From positions 92,099,256-92,163,255 of the forward strand of contig NC_088911.1 of NCBI RefSeq assembly GCF_963576675.1: 64,000 bases of DNA, written 5' to 3'. Shown piece after piece: positions 1-9,649 of the stretch. The stretch is from Euphorbia lathyris. Its lineage: Eukaryota > Streptophyta > Magnoliopsida > Malpighiales > Euphorbiaceae. Under the pieces are notes generated by a model. The model was not told the origin of the DNA, searched no databases, and saw only the letters and a program-made list of their open reading frames with translations. Both the position numbers and the translations under genes were made by a program. Within the stretch, counting starts at the first letter, position 1. Every line of letters starts with the position of its first letter.

Positions 1-1040
1 ATGGTCATCTCCCCGAAAGAAAGGTGGAAAGTGTGGGTCGAGTCAACCCACCGCTCACATAAGGCGCGTAAGCCAAAGCGGTCGTATACCCCGTTGGTGC
101 GGGGCAACGCTGCAATAAAAGGCTCGAAGCCCAACTCGCGCACGCGGGCTCTCGCCGCGGCGCCCAGCCTAGCATACCACGAGTGAATCTCGGCGGTGGT
201 CCTAGAAATCTCAATAAACTAGAAAGAACAAGACAAGAAAATTTAAATACAGTTCCTAAAGCATGCAATCAATGAGGACGCGTTAAGACTAGGCATTCTT
301 TCATTATCTAACCTAGAGACATCTGGTCAATTAGGGCCAACTTTCTGTAAAAGTCTCTCCCTTAGGGCCGCTCATGTAAGGTTTAGTTAATTCTTTAATC
401 CACTCTCGTCCGCATTGACAAGGAGCATAGATTAAGTTTACTATTCATGTGCATTCGTTAAGTTTTCACTATTCACGTTTTTTTACTATTCACGTGCACT
501 ATTCACGTGCATCAGTTAAGTTTTCACTATTCACGTTTTACTATTCACGTGCACTATTCACGTGCATTAGTTAAGTTTTACTATTCACATGCATTAGTTA
601 AGTTTTCACTATTCACGTGCATTAGTTAAGTTTTTACTATTCACGTACACTATTCACATTTTTACTATTCACGTGCACTATTCACGTTTTTACTATCCAC
701 GTTGTTTTTACCATTAGCATGCATAAATTCGTAGTGTCGTTATTCACATGCATATAACGCGCATTCTCACACAGAAATAAACAAGTGTTACTTGTAAGTG
801 AAGAAATTCATGTTTTCTAGCTAAAGTCCTCTAAGGCAATCTAAAGGTTAGCATGCAAATCATGTTCGGATAGGAATGCTAAAGCCTAGAGTTTGAATCA
901 AATAAAAGTGAGAAATTACTTACCTCGTTGCAGCGTGTCCGGCTCAGATGCGTTGTAGGGTCGTGGAAGGGATCCACTCTATCTAGGTTTACGTAAACCT
1001 CGTCCATGCCTCTAGTGCCATCCCATTCATCTAAATCCAT
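1..1040 (-). CDS. Antisense plant mobile domain (PMD) gene carried by G1; exons 924-1040 and 1-218, continues off the left edge
   Basis: On the minus strand an ATG at 1040-1038 opens a 39-codon acidic exon ending GAG at 924, followed directly by a GTAAGT donor. A pyrimidine-rich stretch and a TTTCTAG acceptor (222-219) precede an open exon of 72 codons running to base 1 in the same phase. Exon 2 reads through LGFEPFIAALPR, then RWVDSTHTFHLSFGEMT, the hallmark start of the plant mobile domain (aminotransferase-like PMD), known from MAIN/MAIL1 and from some plant transposons. A TATA box lies about 80 bp upstream of the ATG. The 705-bp intron carries tandem repeats. In the MAIN family PMD proteins help silence transposons; what a transposon-borne copy does is unknown. 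The C-terminal part and any lesions there cannot be seen. Splicing is inferred from consensus sites and phase. Confidence 0.72.
432..703. repeat. Short tandem repeats built on CTATTCACGTG inside the PMD intron
   Basis: About 17 near-copies of an ACTATTCACGTG-type unit alternate with a CATTAGTTAAGTTTT-type spacer. Roughly six contain a perfect CACGTG palindrome (G-box core). The unit order is irregular, so it is a degenerate higher-order array and not a clean satellite. It lies entirely within the proposed intron. Confidence 0.8.
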
Positions 1041-1120
1041 CTCGAGAATAATCCAAAATCAAAGTCTAGAGAGAGAAAGAAGAGAGAGAAGGTGTGGGGT
1101 TGAAATGAAACCCCACCACC

Positions 1121-1127
1121 TTATATA
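1121..1127 (-). promoter_or_regulatory. TATA box of the antisense PMD gene
   Basis: Read on the minus strand the sequence is TACTATATAAGG, about 80 bp before the ATG. The stretch between them is rich in CT on that strand, as in many plant 5' leaders. Confidence 0.5.
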
Positions 1128-1472
1128 GTAAGAGGGAATGACATTCCCGTAAATAGTGAAAAAGGTATGATTTGACATAAAGGTAAAAAGTAAATAATTA
1201 ATTATTAGGCGCACAGACCTCCGATTTGCAGTCCGTTTCAGCCCGCATTTCTCCCAGACAGCAGCCAATATTGTCAAGATATGAACTCCAGGCAACAGCC
1301 AATTTTTACAGAACAGTGACACCAGTCAAAATACAGACGACAGTCAACAGAAAAATAATCGTTAGTCTATATCATTCCAGACCAAAATACGTTCCCATTA
1401 AACCTTCGAGATACTAGCTCCAGACAATGGTGTTTTAAAAGAATTCAGAATCATTAGAAAGAACTTTTCTGC

Positions 1473-1853
1473 CCTTTAGCCATCTTACCTACGGTTCACG
1501 ACCGAGATAGCTTTTTAGCCATCTTACCTACGGTTCGCGACCGAGGTAGCTCTTTAGCCATCTTACCTACGATTCACGACCGAGGTAGCTTTTTAGCCAT
1601 CTTACCTACGGTTCACGACCGAGGTAGCTTTTTAGCCATCTTACCTACGGTTCACGACCGAGGTAGATTCTTAGCCATCTTACCTACGGTTCACGACCGA
1701 GGTAGATTTTTAGCCATCTTACCTACGGTTCACGACCGAGGTAGCTTTTTAGCCATCTTACCTACGGTTCACGACCGAGGTAGCTTTTTAGCCATCTTAC
1801 CTACGGTTCACGACCGAGGTAGCTTGTTAGCCATTCTTACCCATAGTCAACGT
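1473..1853. repeat. Tandem array of nine 39-bp units plus a decayed tenth, 3' UTR of G1
   Basis: Each unit contains TAGCCATCTTACCTACGG, then TTCACGACCGAGGTAGC and a T run. Copies start near 1473, 1512, 1551, 1590, 1629, 1668, 1707, 1746 and 1785 and differ at only a few positions. A tenth, strongly diverged copy follows 1823. Tandem arrays at this place, between the last gene and the 3' LTR, are a known trait of Tat elements and a proposed source of satellite DNA. Confidence 0.9.
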
Positions 1854-2060
1854 ACGCTAGATTCCGAGAGAAAAACATCCACCGACGGCCGATTCAGAGG
1901 CGAGGCGGGAAAGAATCGACAAACAACACCGGAACGCGCAGCGTGAAGGTCAGGTATGTTCCCTCCTACTCTTTACGTGTCTTTTACTTTTATATGTTTT
2001 ACATTGCATGTGTTACGTTAGCAAAAAAACGTTTTCAAAACACACACATCACTGTCAAAA

Positions 2061-2078
2061 TAGAAAAGTAGGGGCAAC
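2061..2078 (+). other. Polypurine tract of G1
   Basis: The purine-rich TAGAAAAGTAGGGGCAAC directly precedes the TG that opens the LTR, the expected place for plus-strand priming. It also shows that the LTR at 2079 is the 3' LTR of an element lying to the left. Confidence 0.65.
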
Positions 2079-2429
2079 TGTAGACACCGAGTCGGAGGAC
2101 CTGTGACGAAAACCTGAAAACAAGACGGTTAAAGTGATTGATTCCGGAAGTTTCGAAAAAATAAAATAAATAGTTACAGTCGGTCGCTGCTGTGATGTGC
2201 GTAGTGCGAGTGCTTAGCGGCGGCCGACGCGTGTTCGACGACAGTCGGACACCCGCTCGATGACGCAAAGCGCGCGCTCGACGCTCGGCGGTCACAACGC
2301 GTGGACGCCTGACGGCGGAGCACGCGAGCCCGACGGTCACGACGCGTGAGCGTCCGACGGCGCGGAACGCGAGCTCGACGGCCGCGGGGGCATGCACGCC
2401 CGACGGTGCAAGACGCGCCCCAGCGGCCG

Positions 2430-2600
2430 TTGGGCGAGCGCCCAACCGCGTCGGGCGGACGCCCAACGACAGTTGGGCGCGCGCGCCCAACCTCGCGTTG
2501 GGCGATCGCCCAACAATCGTTGGGCGGCCGCCCAACAATGTTGGGCGGTAGCCCAACGCGAGGTTGGGCGACGCCCGATTTTACTCGGGCGTCGCCCATT
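2430..2600. repeat. Array of eight GGGCG..CGCCC palindromes upstream of the G1 LTR TATA box
   Basis: Eight inverted repeats of the form TTGGGCG-N-CGCCCAA follow one another every 20-25 bp, with differing centres (AG, GA, CGCG, AT, GGCC, GTA and others). The AT-centred and the GGCCG-type units are perfect 16-bp palindromes. The array ends about 20 bp before the TATA box. The second family copy has a comparable array at about 13620-13790. Confidence 0.85.
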
Positions 2601-2620
2601 GGTCCGGGGACCCGTTTGCC

Positions 2621-2629
2621 TATAAAAGG
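2621..2629 (+). promoter_or_regulatory. TATA box of the G1 LTR
   Basis: TATAAAAGG lies about 540 bp into the LTR, just after the palindrome array. The copy at 13592-13599 (minus sense, CTATATAAG) is at the matching place. Transcription would start about 30 bp further on, making R/U5 unusually long (about 2.3 kb). Confidence 0.7.
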
Positions 2630-4131
2630 CATGGATCCCCATACATTTAGATGGAGAGAATTTTGGAGCCTTTCTCACTCTAAACATTTTTAGAGAGAGA
2701 AAGTGATTTTTTTGAGAAAAATATTTTTTTTTCTCAAAAATTCCGAATTTCCCAAAGTTAAATTTTTACTAAAAAACATAAAAAACCGAAAAATCACGAC
2801 TCGTGGAATCAATCGGCTTCGACTGTCAGATACCGAACTTGAGGTATTATCCGAGGACTAGACTCGTTTTATTTTATTTAATTTATTTCTTTTCCTTTAT
2901 CTATTTTTATGTTATAACTTTATTTATTTATCACGTTTTATTTAATTTTTCGTATTTATTTAATTCCCGTCTCGTGTTGAATAAAATTCGGTTTTGCTTT
3001 AAAATAAAAAACCTCGTTTTGATATACCAATACGAACCATGATCCGATAAAAAGGTAGTTCGGGTGTTAGAAACGTTGTAATTATAAGTTTTAATTTAAA
3101 AGAATTTCCGAATAATGTTTTAAAATAAAAACGTTGTTTTAGGAATTTCCGTTATTGACTATGATCCATTTTTGGTAGTTCGGAAATCCAAAACGATTGA
3201 ATTAGACTTAATTTAAAGCTTTTGAATAAATCTGGAAACAATTGGAGTGCTGCTGTAATTTTCCGTTTCTGTCACTAATTGCTGTTTACTGACGGATTTT
3301 TCGTCGGTAAATCTGCCAAAACGTAAAAAATGTCATTTCAGTCCATTTTTATTAACTTTTAAGCTTTTAATCCTTAATATATATATGTATAGTTATGTAA
3401 TATATATTTTCAAACCATTTTAGATATTTAGTGTATATAATTATTTAGGATGTTTGTATATCATTTTTTATTCAATTTTTTAAGCATAGGTATATGTATA
3501 TATATTCTCCTTTTTTATTCATTTGAGTTATATTAGATTCTATTTTAAAAGGTTATTTATTTGGGCATTTTGGGAACTAATTAGTAAGTATTAGTATATG
3601 GATATATGTTATTTTTGGTATTTAAAACTATATTAGTTATGTATATATATAGTTTTGGGATATTTGGATTATGTTATTGTTTATTATATGAAACTATTTT
3701 GGATAAATGTTATTTTCTTATCTAATGAGATTTATTTACTATTTCCACCTCTTTAAAGTATAAATGTATTATATCTAGTATTTTCATATATGTATTATAT
3801 AGTTTCTTCTTATTAACTTTTATTTTCATATTCTCTTTTTGATTTGAATGTATATATATATGCTTAAATTATTTTCTTTATTCTTTTGGACCATTTATGG
3901 GTCCATGTTTCAAATGGGCTTTATTTGGGAGTGAATCTTGGTTTAAATGGGTTTATTATTGTAATTATAATAGGTAAAGAGTCCATTAAATAAAAGGAGA
4001 AAATAAATCACAAAAAGAGAGTTTTCAATTTAATTATTTAAACTAATGAATTTTTAGAGGTTCCTAATGTAAATAAATATAGTTGTTTTGTTAATATTTC
4101 AAATCGTTTTCAAAACACCACGTTTTAAAAC

Positions 4132-4390
4132 CTTAATCCGTTCTAAAGGCGGATTAAGCAACCTTGTAATTAAAATCATTTTCATTGTGAATAATCGAAT
4201 ATTTTGAACCATTTTCTCAAAAGAATTTGTACAAAATAAAATGGACTTGTATGTTTAACCACGTTTTCTTACTAAAGGTTTTTATCTCAAACGTTTTCAA
4301 ACACTTGAGTCGTTCCAACGGCGATTCGAGTAAACTTCACCAATCGGGGTTTTAAAACGCACCTAAATCATTCCAACGGCGATTAAGGTG
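4132..4390 (+). other. Three hairpins sharing a TTCCAACG loop in the G1 LTR leader
   Basis: Hairpin 1 (4132-4158) has perfect 9-bp arms CTTAATCCG/CGGATTAAG. Hairpin 2 (4303-4331) pairs CTTGAGTCG with CGATTCGAG. Hairpin 3 (4360-4390) pairs CACCTAAATC with GATTAAGGTG. The loops are TTCTAAAGG, TTCCAACGG and TTCCAACGG. All three exist in the G2 copy near 12047-12078, 11874-11905 and 11818-11850 with stems still paired. A further hairpin, TTTAC.GACGGA/TCGTCGGTAAA, lies at 3284-3311 and as a perfect 12-bp stem near 12882-12908. Confidence 0.65.
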
Positions 4391-4957
4391 CGAACCACGT
4401 AAATAAACTCGTTTTGGGGGGAAATAAGTTAGCATGGAATAAACACACAGCATGACATTTAAATAAAGTTGTAAATAAATCACTTCTTCCTTCCCCCTTC
4501 TCTGTGTATGTATAATATAAATGGGTGATTCTTTACTAATATGGCTTTCCAATAATATATGCTCAAAACGGTTTCTGAAAAAAGAAAGAAAAGGTCTCAA
4601 ATGAATTTTAAACTTAAAGAAGTATACGATTAGTCCGTTATCGCCTAACATGCTGAGTAGGAGGCCGGTGGTTCATAACCGGGCGATATCGGGGTGCCTA
4701 GTAGCCTTTCTCCGGAAAGGAGCTAGCCTTCTCGGCTCGTACCTAAGTTTCCCGAACCCACACCGGTCTCCCGCAAGGGATCGGTGTTCATTTTCCCATT
4801 CGTGGGTGGCGACTCTTCCATATCTCCGAGCTCCGGTCCTGCCGAGCAGCTTGATTCCACGATTGGTTGCTTTCGGCGCCAATCACCGCTTACGTCGCCA
4901 TGAGGCGTCCACCCCCCGGTCCGCCCGAGAGATTAGGCCGCGGCACCTCGTCTAACA

Positions 4958-6356
4958 CCTGGTAATTAGTTCCAAAGGGGGGGTTAGGAACTAATATAAC
5001 TTTTTCGCGTTTAATTAAGCTGACTGAAGGTTGTTTTGAGAGTTTATTAACTTAGCCTTTGGTCAGCTTGGTGAGATATGTTTCAGGACAGCTTTAGTCA
5101 GATGTTGACCAAAGTTGTTTTCTTGTGAGTTAAGAATTGACACTCTTGGAGGTCAGCTTCTAACTCAGCACCACTTATTTACTCAAGATCAGCTTAGGTA
5201 ATTTATATGCTGAGTAAATAAAGCAAACAACACATGCAATTATAAGAGAGAGTTTAGAGATTACTCAGTATCACTTATCCTGGTTCGGCCTCTCTGCCTA
5301 CGTCTAGTCCCCAGAGTCCTCCGGGCTTTTTGAATCCAATACTGAGCTCTTTAAAGGTAGAGCACAAACCGATTACAAGGCAGTTGAATATGCAAGAGTA
5401 CCTTCCTCTATTCGTCTACTCAACTCCTACTAAGTGCTACAACCCAGCACCTAGATTTCTCTACCACTGAAATGCTTACAACCAAGCACTCAGCTTAACA
5501 CTCTCAATATTCCTATTGATCACAAACTTGTTCTCTTTGAACTAAAGAACACTTTAGATGATTACAAGTCAATCTAGCATTTACACAGAGAATAGAAAAG
5601 TTGGTGTAAGATCTTTTTGTATTTGAGTGCTTTCAAGACTTTCTCTCTTTGTATTTTTCTCTTGATGCTTCAGTGATATTTCCAGTTTTTCGATTGTCCT
5701 TTTATAGAAGGAAATCTGTAGTTTTGATTCGTTTGAAATGTCTTGACCGTTAATGTCAAAACGGCTCTTTTGGGGAACAATTTCTGGATAGCTTCAGACT
5801 GCACCGCCATTCCTTTTCTCTGTTTTCTTCAGGCGTCAGGTTTGTCTTCTAGCGTCTGGTTTGTCTGTTTGCGTCAGTTGTCTTTTTCCAATAATCCATC
5901 GTCCCATGACTCTTGGAATTAGTCTTTTAGGTGTCTTCGAGGTTCCAATTATTGGTGCAGAAAATTGGCAGACTTCATCTTTTAGTGAACGGATCCTTCA
6001 TGATGTCCTGACTGTTACTCAGCTCCGTTTGTTCTTTTCAAATGTTCAACGTTCATGCTGAGTTCCTTCAAGGTCAGCTCCGTTCTGTTTAACCGCTCCA
6101 ATAGAAGTCTGCAACTTTAGTCAGCTTCGTTTTGCTTCTGAATTTTAACTCCACTCAGTTTCTATTCTGTCATGCTGAGTTCCGTTCTACTCAGCTTCGT
6201 TCGTGCTGACTTTTGTCCTGTTTTTACTTTATATATTTTTGCACTCAATATTTAACAAACATATTAGTACAATTAAATCAAAGCATCTAAATTTAATTGT
6301 CTCTTAATCATGGATGATTTTGTCAAATCAAAATCTTGTGGAAAGGTGTTTCAACA
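4958..6356 (-). repeat. 3' LTR of Copia A (last 8 bp displaced by G1)
   Basis: It matches 18214-19613 with about 17-20 differences that I noticed. It includes the GTTTCAACA end, the CCTTTTATA (minus-sense TATAAAAGG) promoter near 5697, and the poly-G tract near 4972. The outermost TGTTGGTC is missing at the left because G1 entered there. Confidence 0.85.
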
Positions 6357-6763
6357 AACTCCCCCATTTTGATGTTGGCAAAATACATAATTACGGAACT
6401 CAGTTATAAGTTACCCCATGATTGAATTATTATTATTATTTTTATGCTGAAACTACTCCCCCGTAAGGGTTGCATACATTTTGTTTTAACTTTATTCTAA
6501 GTCTTCCAAGATCTAATTTAGACTTAAAACATTTGAGTGTACTGACTCAGTTTTGGAAAGATGTTGTGTTTATTTTTGGTGTTTATTGTTTTTGACCTTT
6601 TTGATTTGTTCTGTTCAAACTAGATTAGTCAGATCAGAAAGAAAACAACTATTTGTAATATTGAGTTTAAACAACAGAAACAAACAACCAAAAAGAAAAA
6701 TCTACCCAAACAAAGACAGGATAATTTATGGACATGATTAAACAAGTTCTACTTCTTCTTTTT
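6357..6763 (-). other. 3' untranslated region of Copia A with three purine tracts
   Basis: Next to the LTR, minus sense AAAATGGGGGAGTT is the primary polypurine tract. Two more purine-rich stretches, ATCATGGGG (about 6415-6423) and ACGGGGGAGTAG (about 6458-6470), lie upstream. The same three occur in copy C in the same order. Repeated purine tracts before the 3' LTR are reported for Sireviruses. No gene is seen here. Confidence 0.6.
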
Positions 6764-9649
6764 CTAAGCTGAGGGTTCAGCTAGGGCAATTCCTTTGCCT
6801 TTCTCTTTGCTTCCACCGGCATTTCCTGCAGGCTGAGTTCCTCCTTTACTTGTCTCCCCCATTTTGCCATCATCGGGGTGGTAAAGGAAGGTCTTATTTC
6901 TGGCGGCAGAGGAGAGATAGTTAGAGTAGCGATGAAGCCTTTTTGTGCTTTCATCCAAACTGTCAATGACGGGAACGCTATCGTCCTGGACGTGCCTAGG
7001 AACCCGAAGGGAGCTGCTGATCATACTGAGGAGACATTCATGAGCTTTACTCAGGTAGGAGATTGAGCTGGTGACCTGACCATAAGATTGATGGAATAGT
7101 TTTAGCAGAGCAGAATCATAAAACATGCGATGGGCATTGTTGATCCGCATGGCCTTCATGATAGCTTGTGAAAAGCTCATGAGTTCTGTGTTGGATACAG
7201 GATCAACATCCATCTGGGCTCTATCAATGTTCAGGAGTCTGACTGCCTCACTTAATTGGTCAATAGTACACTGAGAAGAAGAAGATACTAAGTCACGTGT
7301 ACTTGTTAGCTCAGCATGAAGCTTGGTGAAGCATTGTTGAAGTTCGGTAGAGGTGACAAACTCAGTATCGCTGGGTGGACTGGATTTGGTTAGCTTAGCA
7401 TACAGCTTGGTGAAGCAATCTTGCAACTCAGCGGATGTGGCAGATTCAGTATGGGTAGTTGGTCTAGAGGGGGTCAGTTCCGCTGCTAGCTTAACAAAAC
7501 CGTTTTGAAGCTTAGTAGAAGTGACGTACCCTGGATTGGCTTCTGACAGTTGTTGAATTTTCCCTTCAAGAGAGTTCAGATGGGTGGCCATTGTAAGTAC
7601 TGATTCAGTCAGTTTGGCCATTTGCTCTTGGTTTGGTTGCTGAGTCTGGACTGTAGTGATGATGTTAACCAGATCTTTTAGGCCTCGAAGTTCATTCAGA
7701 AGCTGAGTAATACCTGTCAGGTGAGAGGGCTCAGTTTGAGTGGAGTGGTGACCATCAGCTTGAGTAGGATGAAAGTCTTGAAGCAAGGACTGAGCAGAAG
7801 CAATGACCCATCGGCCAGAGTCAGTAGCATTCAAGTATGCAAACTTGGCAGCATTGGACTCAGAGGCTGGTTCAAAATTTGATGGTGGTGGAGGAATTGG
7901 TTCTCTGCCAGATTGAGTATCTTGATTGGTACCTGGACTTGGATTGATTGGATTAGCTGAGTCATCAACATGTTGTGTTGAGGGTGGAACTTGATTTGAT
8001 AAGTTACTCTTCTCAGCTTGAAGAGGTGAAGTGGAGACAGGAGGTGTGTCACCTTGAGTATCTTGAGTTGGATTTGCAGGGTTTTTGGCTTGTTCCTCGT
8101 CCTGAGTAACAGAGGGTTGTTTTTCCACTAGATCTTCTGGTGAAGACTCAGTTTCATTTGAGAAGTACTGGAACTGGATTGTTGAGAGGTCAGTTTCTGG
8201 CTCGTCAATGGGAAAATCGTTCATGAGATCAAATTGCTTTTGCGCTTTCTTCTTTAATCTTCGCCGGGTCTGAGTTTTAGGTGGTGAATGGTCAGTTCGA
8301 AGACCTTCACTGGATTCAGTAGCAATTGTCTCCTCTTCTACAGGTTGCCCAACAGGGCTCTCAACAACGTTACTTTCTTTCTTTTGCTGCTCAGCATTGT
8401 CATTGGGGTATTCTTCCTCTTCAGTATTAACTTGTTGGTGCTCAACGTGTTGCTCATCTTTTTGGTCAATTCCATGACCTTCAGGTTGAGTAGAGGTTAG
8501 TGGGACAGCTTCAACTATTTTTAAAGAGTTTCCCTTTTTCTTTTTCTTTAAAGGGGTTTCTGGAGTTTCTTCGTTCTCATCCTCAGGCTCTTCTTGCCTC
8601 TTTCTTTTCTCATCATGCTCCTTAGCCTTGTCGGCTTTAGCTTTCTATCTTGATGAAAGCCTTACTTTCTTTGGGACATCATGAATGTCATTGGAGCAGG
8701 TTTCTACAACCTTCCTCTTCTTTCTCTTCTCAGGCTGAGCAGTTTCTGGTGACTCAGCACGGGCTTCAACCTCTTCTGCAGGCTCAGCTTCAGGCTCAAT
8801 TTCTTGTTGCACATATTCTTCATCTTCTTCAGCATCTCCAGCTCCTTCATATCCCTTCAAGGGTTGATTGTACAACATTCCATCCAGCAGAACTGCAGTA
8901 ATTTCACTTCCCAAGCTACTTGTTTCACTTTTCGTTTCAATCTGCTTGTCTTCAAGAATCTTTGTGATTAGAGATCCCAAACGGAGTTTCTTACCACTTC
9001 GTTGAAACGCACCAACTAGAAACACAGGAAGATTGAATGGAGTGTAGGTCAATATGTGCCAGATGAAGCACTGTTCGAAATTCGATGCGGATGAAGCTGA
9101 GCTGAGTTTGGGGAAGATAAAGTTGGTCAACATGAAGTGGACCATCTTTTGTTCTTTACCCATGCAGGTGCTGGGTATTTCCCCCTTATGATCTTTGGGT
9201 TTACAGAACCCCTTTAACTTATCAGATGTGGCTTTTGGTATTTTTTCCTTTATCGTTCTAAATTGAATTCCTTCGTCTGGTAACTCTAGCAGTGTGGCTA
9301 GATAAGCAGGGGTTATGATGATTTTCTGACCTTTCACAGTGGTTTCCAAATAATCAGAGTCATCTGCATCAACACTTAAATTCGAGTAAAATTCCCGTAC
9401 TAACCTGGGGTAAGCTGTTCCTGAGAGGGAGAAGAGACCTTTCCATTTGTTTTTCTTGATCCATTCACAGAATGGTTTCTCAGATGAGACGAAACTTGGA
9501 GAAAACCATCGGCACTTTAAAACCTCCAGATTATTGACCTTTGAGTGTACCTTGATCATTGTCCTTTTGATTTCCGTTGAAGGACCAGCGTGGTCAGTGG
9601 ATTTGTCTGTGGTTTGAGTTTTAGGAGATTTGTTTTTGCCGGAAGCCAT
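6764..9649 (-). pseudogene. ORF3 of Copia A (962 codons, one in-frame stop)
   Basis: One reading frame runs from the ATG at 9649 to a stop at 6764, broken only by TAG at 8647-8645. The N-terminal 220 or so residues (RWFSPSF, CEWI, YPRLVREFYSNL, IIITPAYLATLLELP, FEQCFIWHILTY) resemble the 'putative plant transposon protein' domain also seen in annotated envelope-like genes. A basic motif (KRKKRKVVETC) follows, then a long acidic, Pro/Gln-rich stretch, a probable coiled coil, and a threefold 28-residue repeat (7525-7274). I see neither signal peptide nor membrane segment. The copy C counterpart keeps the same domain order and frame. It sits where the env-like gene of SIRE1-type elements sits, but its role is unknown. 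Confidence 0.75.
7274..7525 (-). repeat. Three tandem 84-bp coding repeats in ORF3 of A
   Basis: Three 28-residue units each begin (V/A)TS(T/A)(E/K)LQ..F.KL.A.L and are separated by Ser/Pro/Thr-rich linkers. Copy C has only one unit (about 38104-38187), so the repeat number differs inside the family. Confidence 0.8.

Larger units (their letters stand above)
1..4957 (+). mobile_element. Tat-type Ty3/gypsy retrotransposon G1, 3' part (5' part lies left of the window)
   Basis: Reading left to right it holds an antisense accessory gene, a tandem-repeat 3' untranslated region, a purine tract and an LTR beginning TG and ending CA. No gag or pol is visible, so those must lie to the left. An antisense ORF between pol and the 3' LTR and a tandem-repeat 3' UTR are both known traits of the Tat/Ogre lineage, which is why I assign it there. 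The right end abuts CCTGG at 4958, which is interior sequence of the Copia A LTR, so G1 inserted into A, 8 bp from the LTR tip. The matching target duplication would be outside the window. A second LTR of the same family is at 11248-14211. Confidence 0.7.
2079..4957 (+). repeat. 3' LTR of G1 (2879 bp)
   Basis: It starts TGTAGACACC and ends GTCTAACA, and both termini recur in inverted orientation at 14211 and 11248. Parts in order are a GC-rich U3 with CpG-dense palindromes (2180-2600), a TATA box at 2621, a long AT-rich stretch (2700-4130), hairpins, and a GC-rich end block (4650-4957) that matches the second copy much better than the AT-rich part does. It contains no believable protein gene: the Arg/Ala-rich ORFs across 2035-2693 overlap on both strands and arise from base composition. 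Confidence 0.85.

Noticed and set aside
1..186. Plus-strand 61-codon ORF and minus-strand 87-codon ORF (5-268)
   Set aside because: Both are shadows of the minus-strand PMD exon in another frame.
1473..1853. Regular repeats that could suggest a CRISPR array
   Set aside because: Units are directly adjacent without unique spacers, and the DNA is plant nuclear.
2035..2693. Five overlapping Arg/Ala/Pro-rich ORFs on both strands
   Set aside because: They arise from the GC-rich palindrome array and U3 of the Tat LTR; the same happens at 13527-14232, without protein-level conservation.
4650..4955. 101-codon ORF with a near-identical partner at 11269-11556
   Set aside because: Identity is explained by DNA-level conservation of the LTR end; it has no promoter context and no domain, and the C-termini differ by frame.
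2079..4957. Interpretation of the first Tat LTR as a solo LTR like 11248-14211
   Set aside because: The left flank is a purine tract and not the CCTGG expected from the right flank, so it is a 3' LTR of a longer element.
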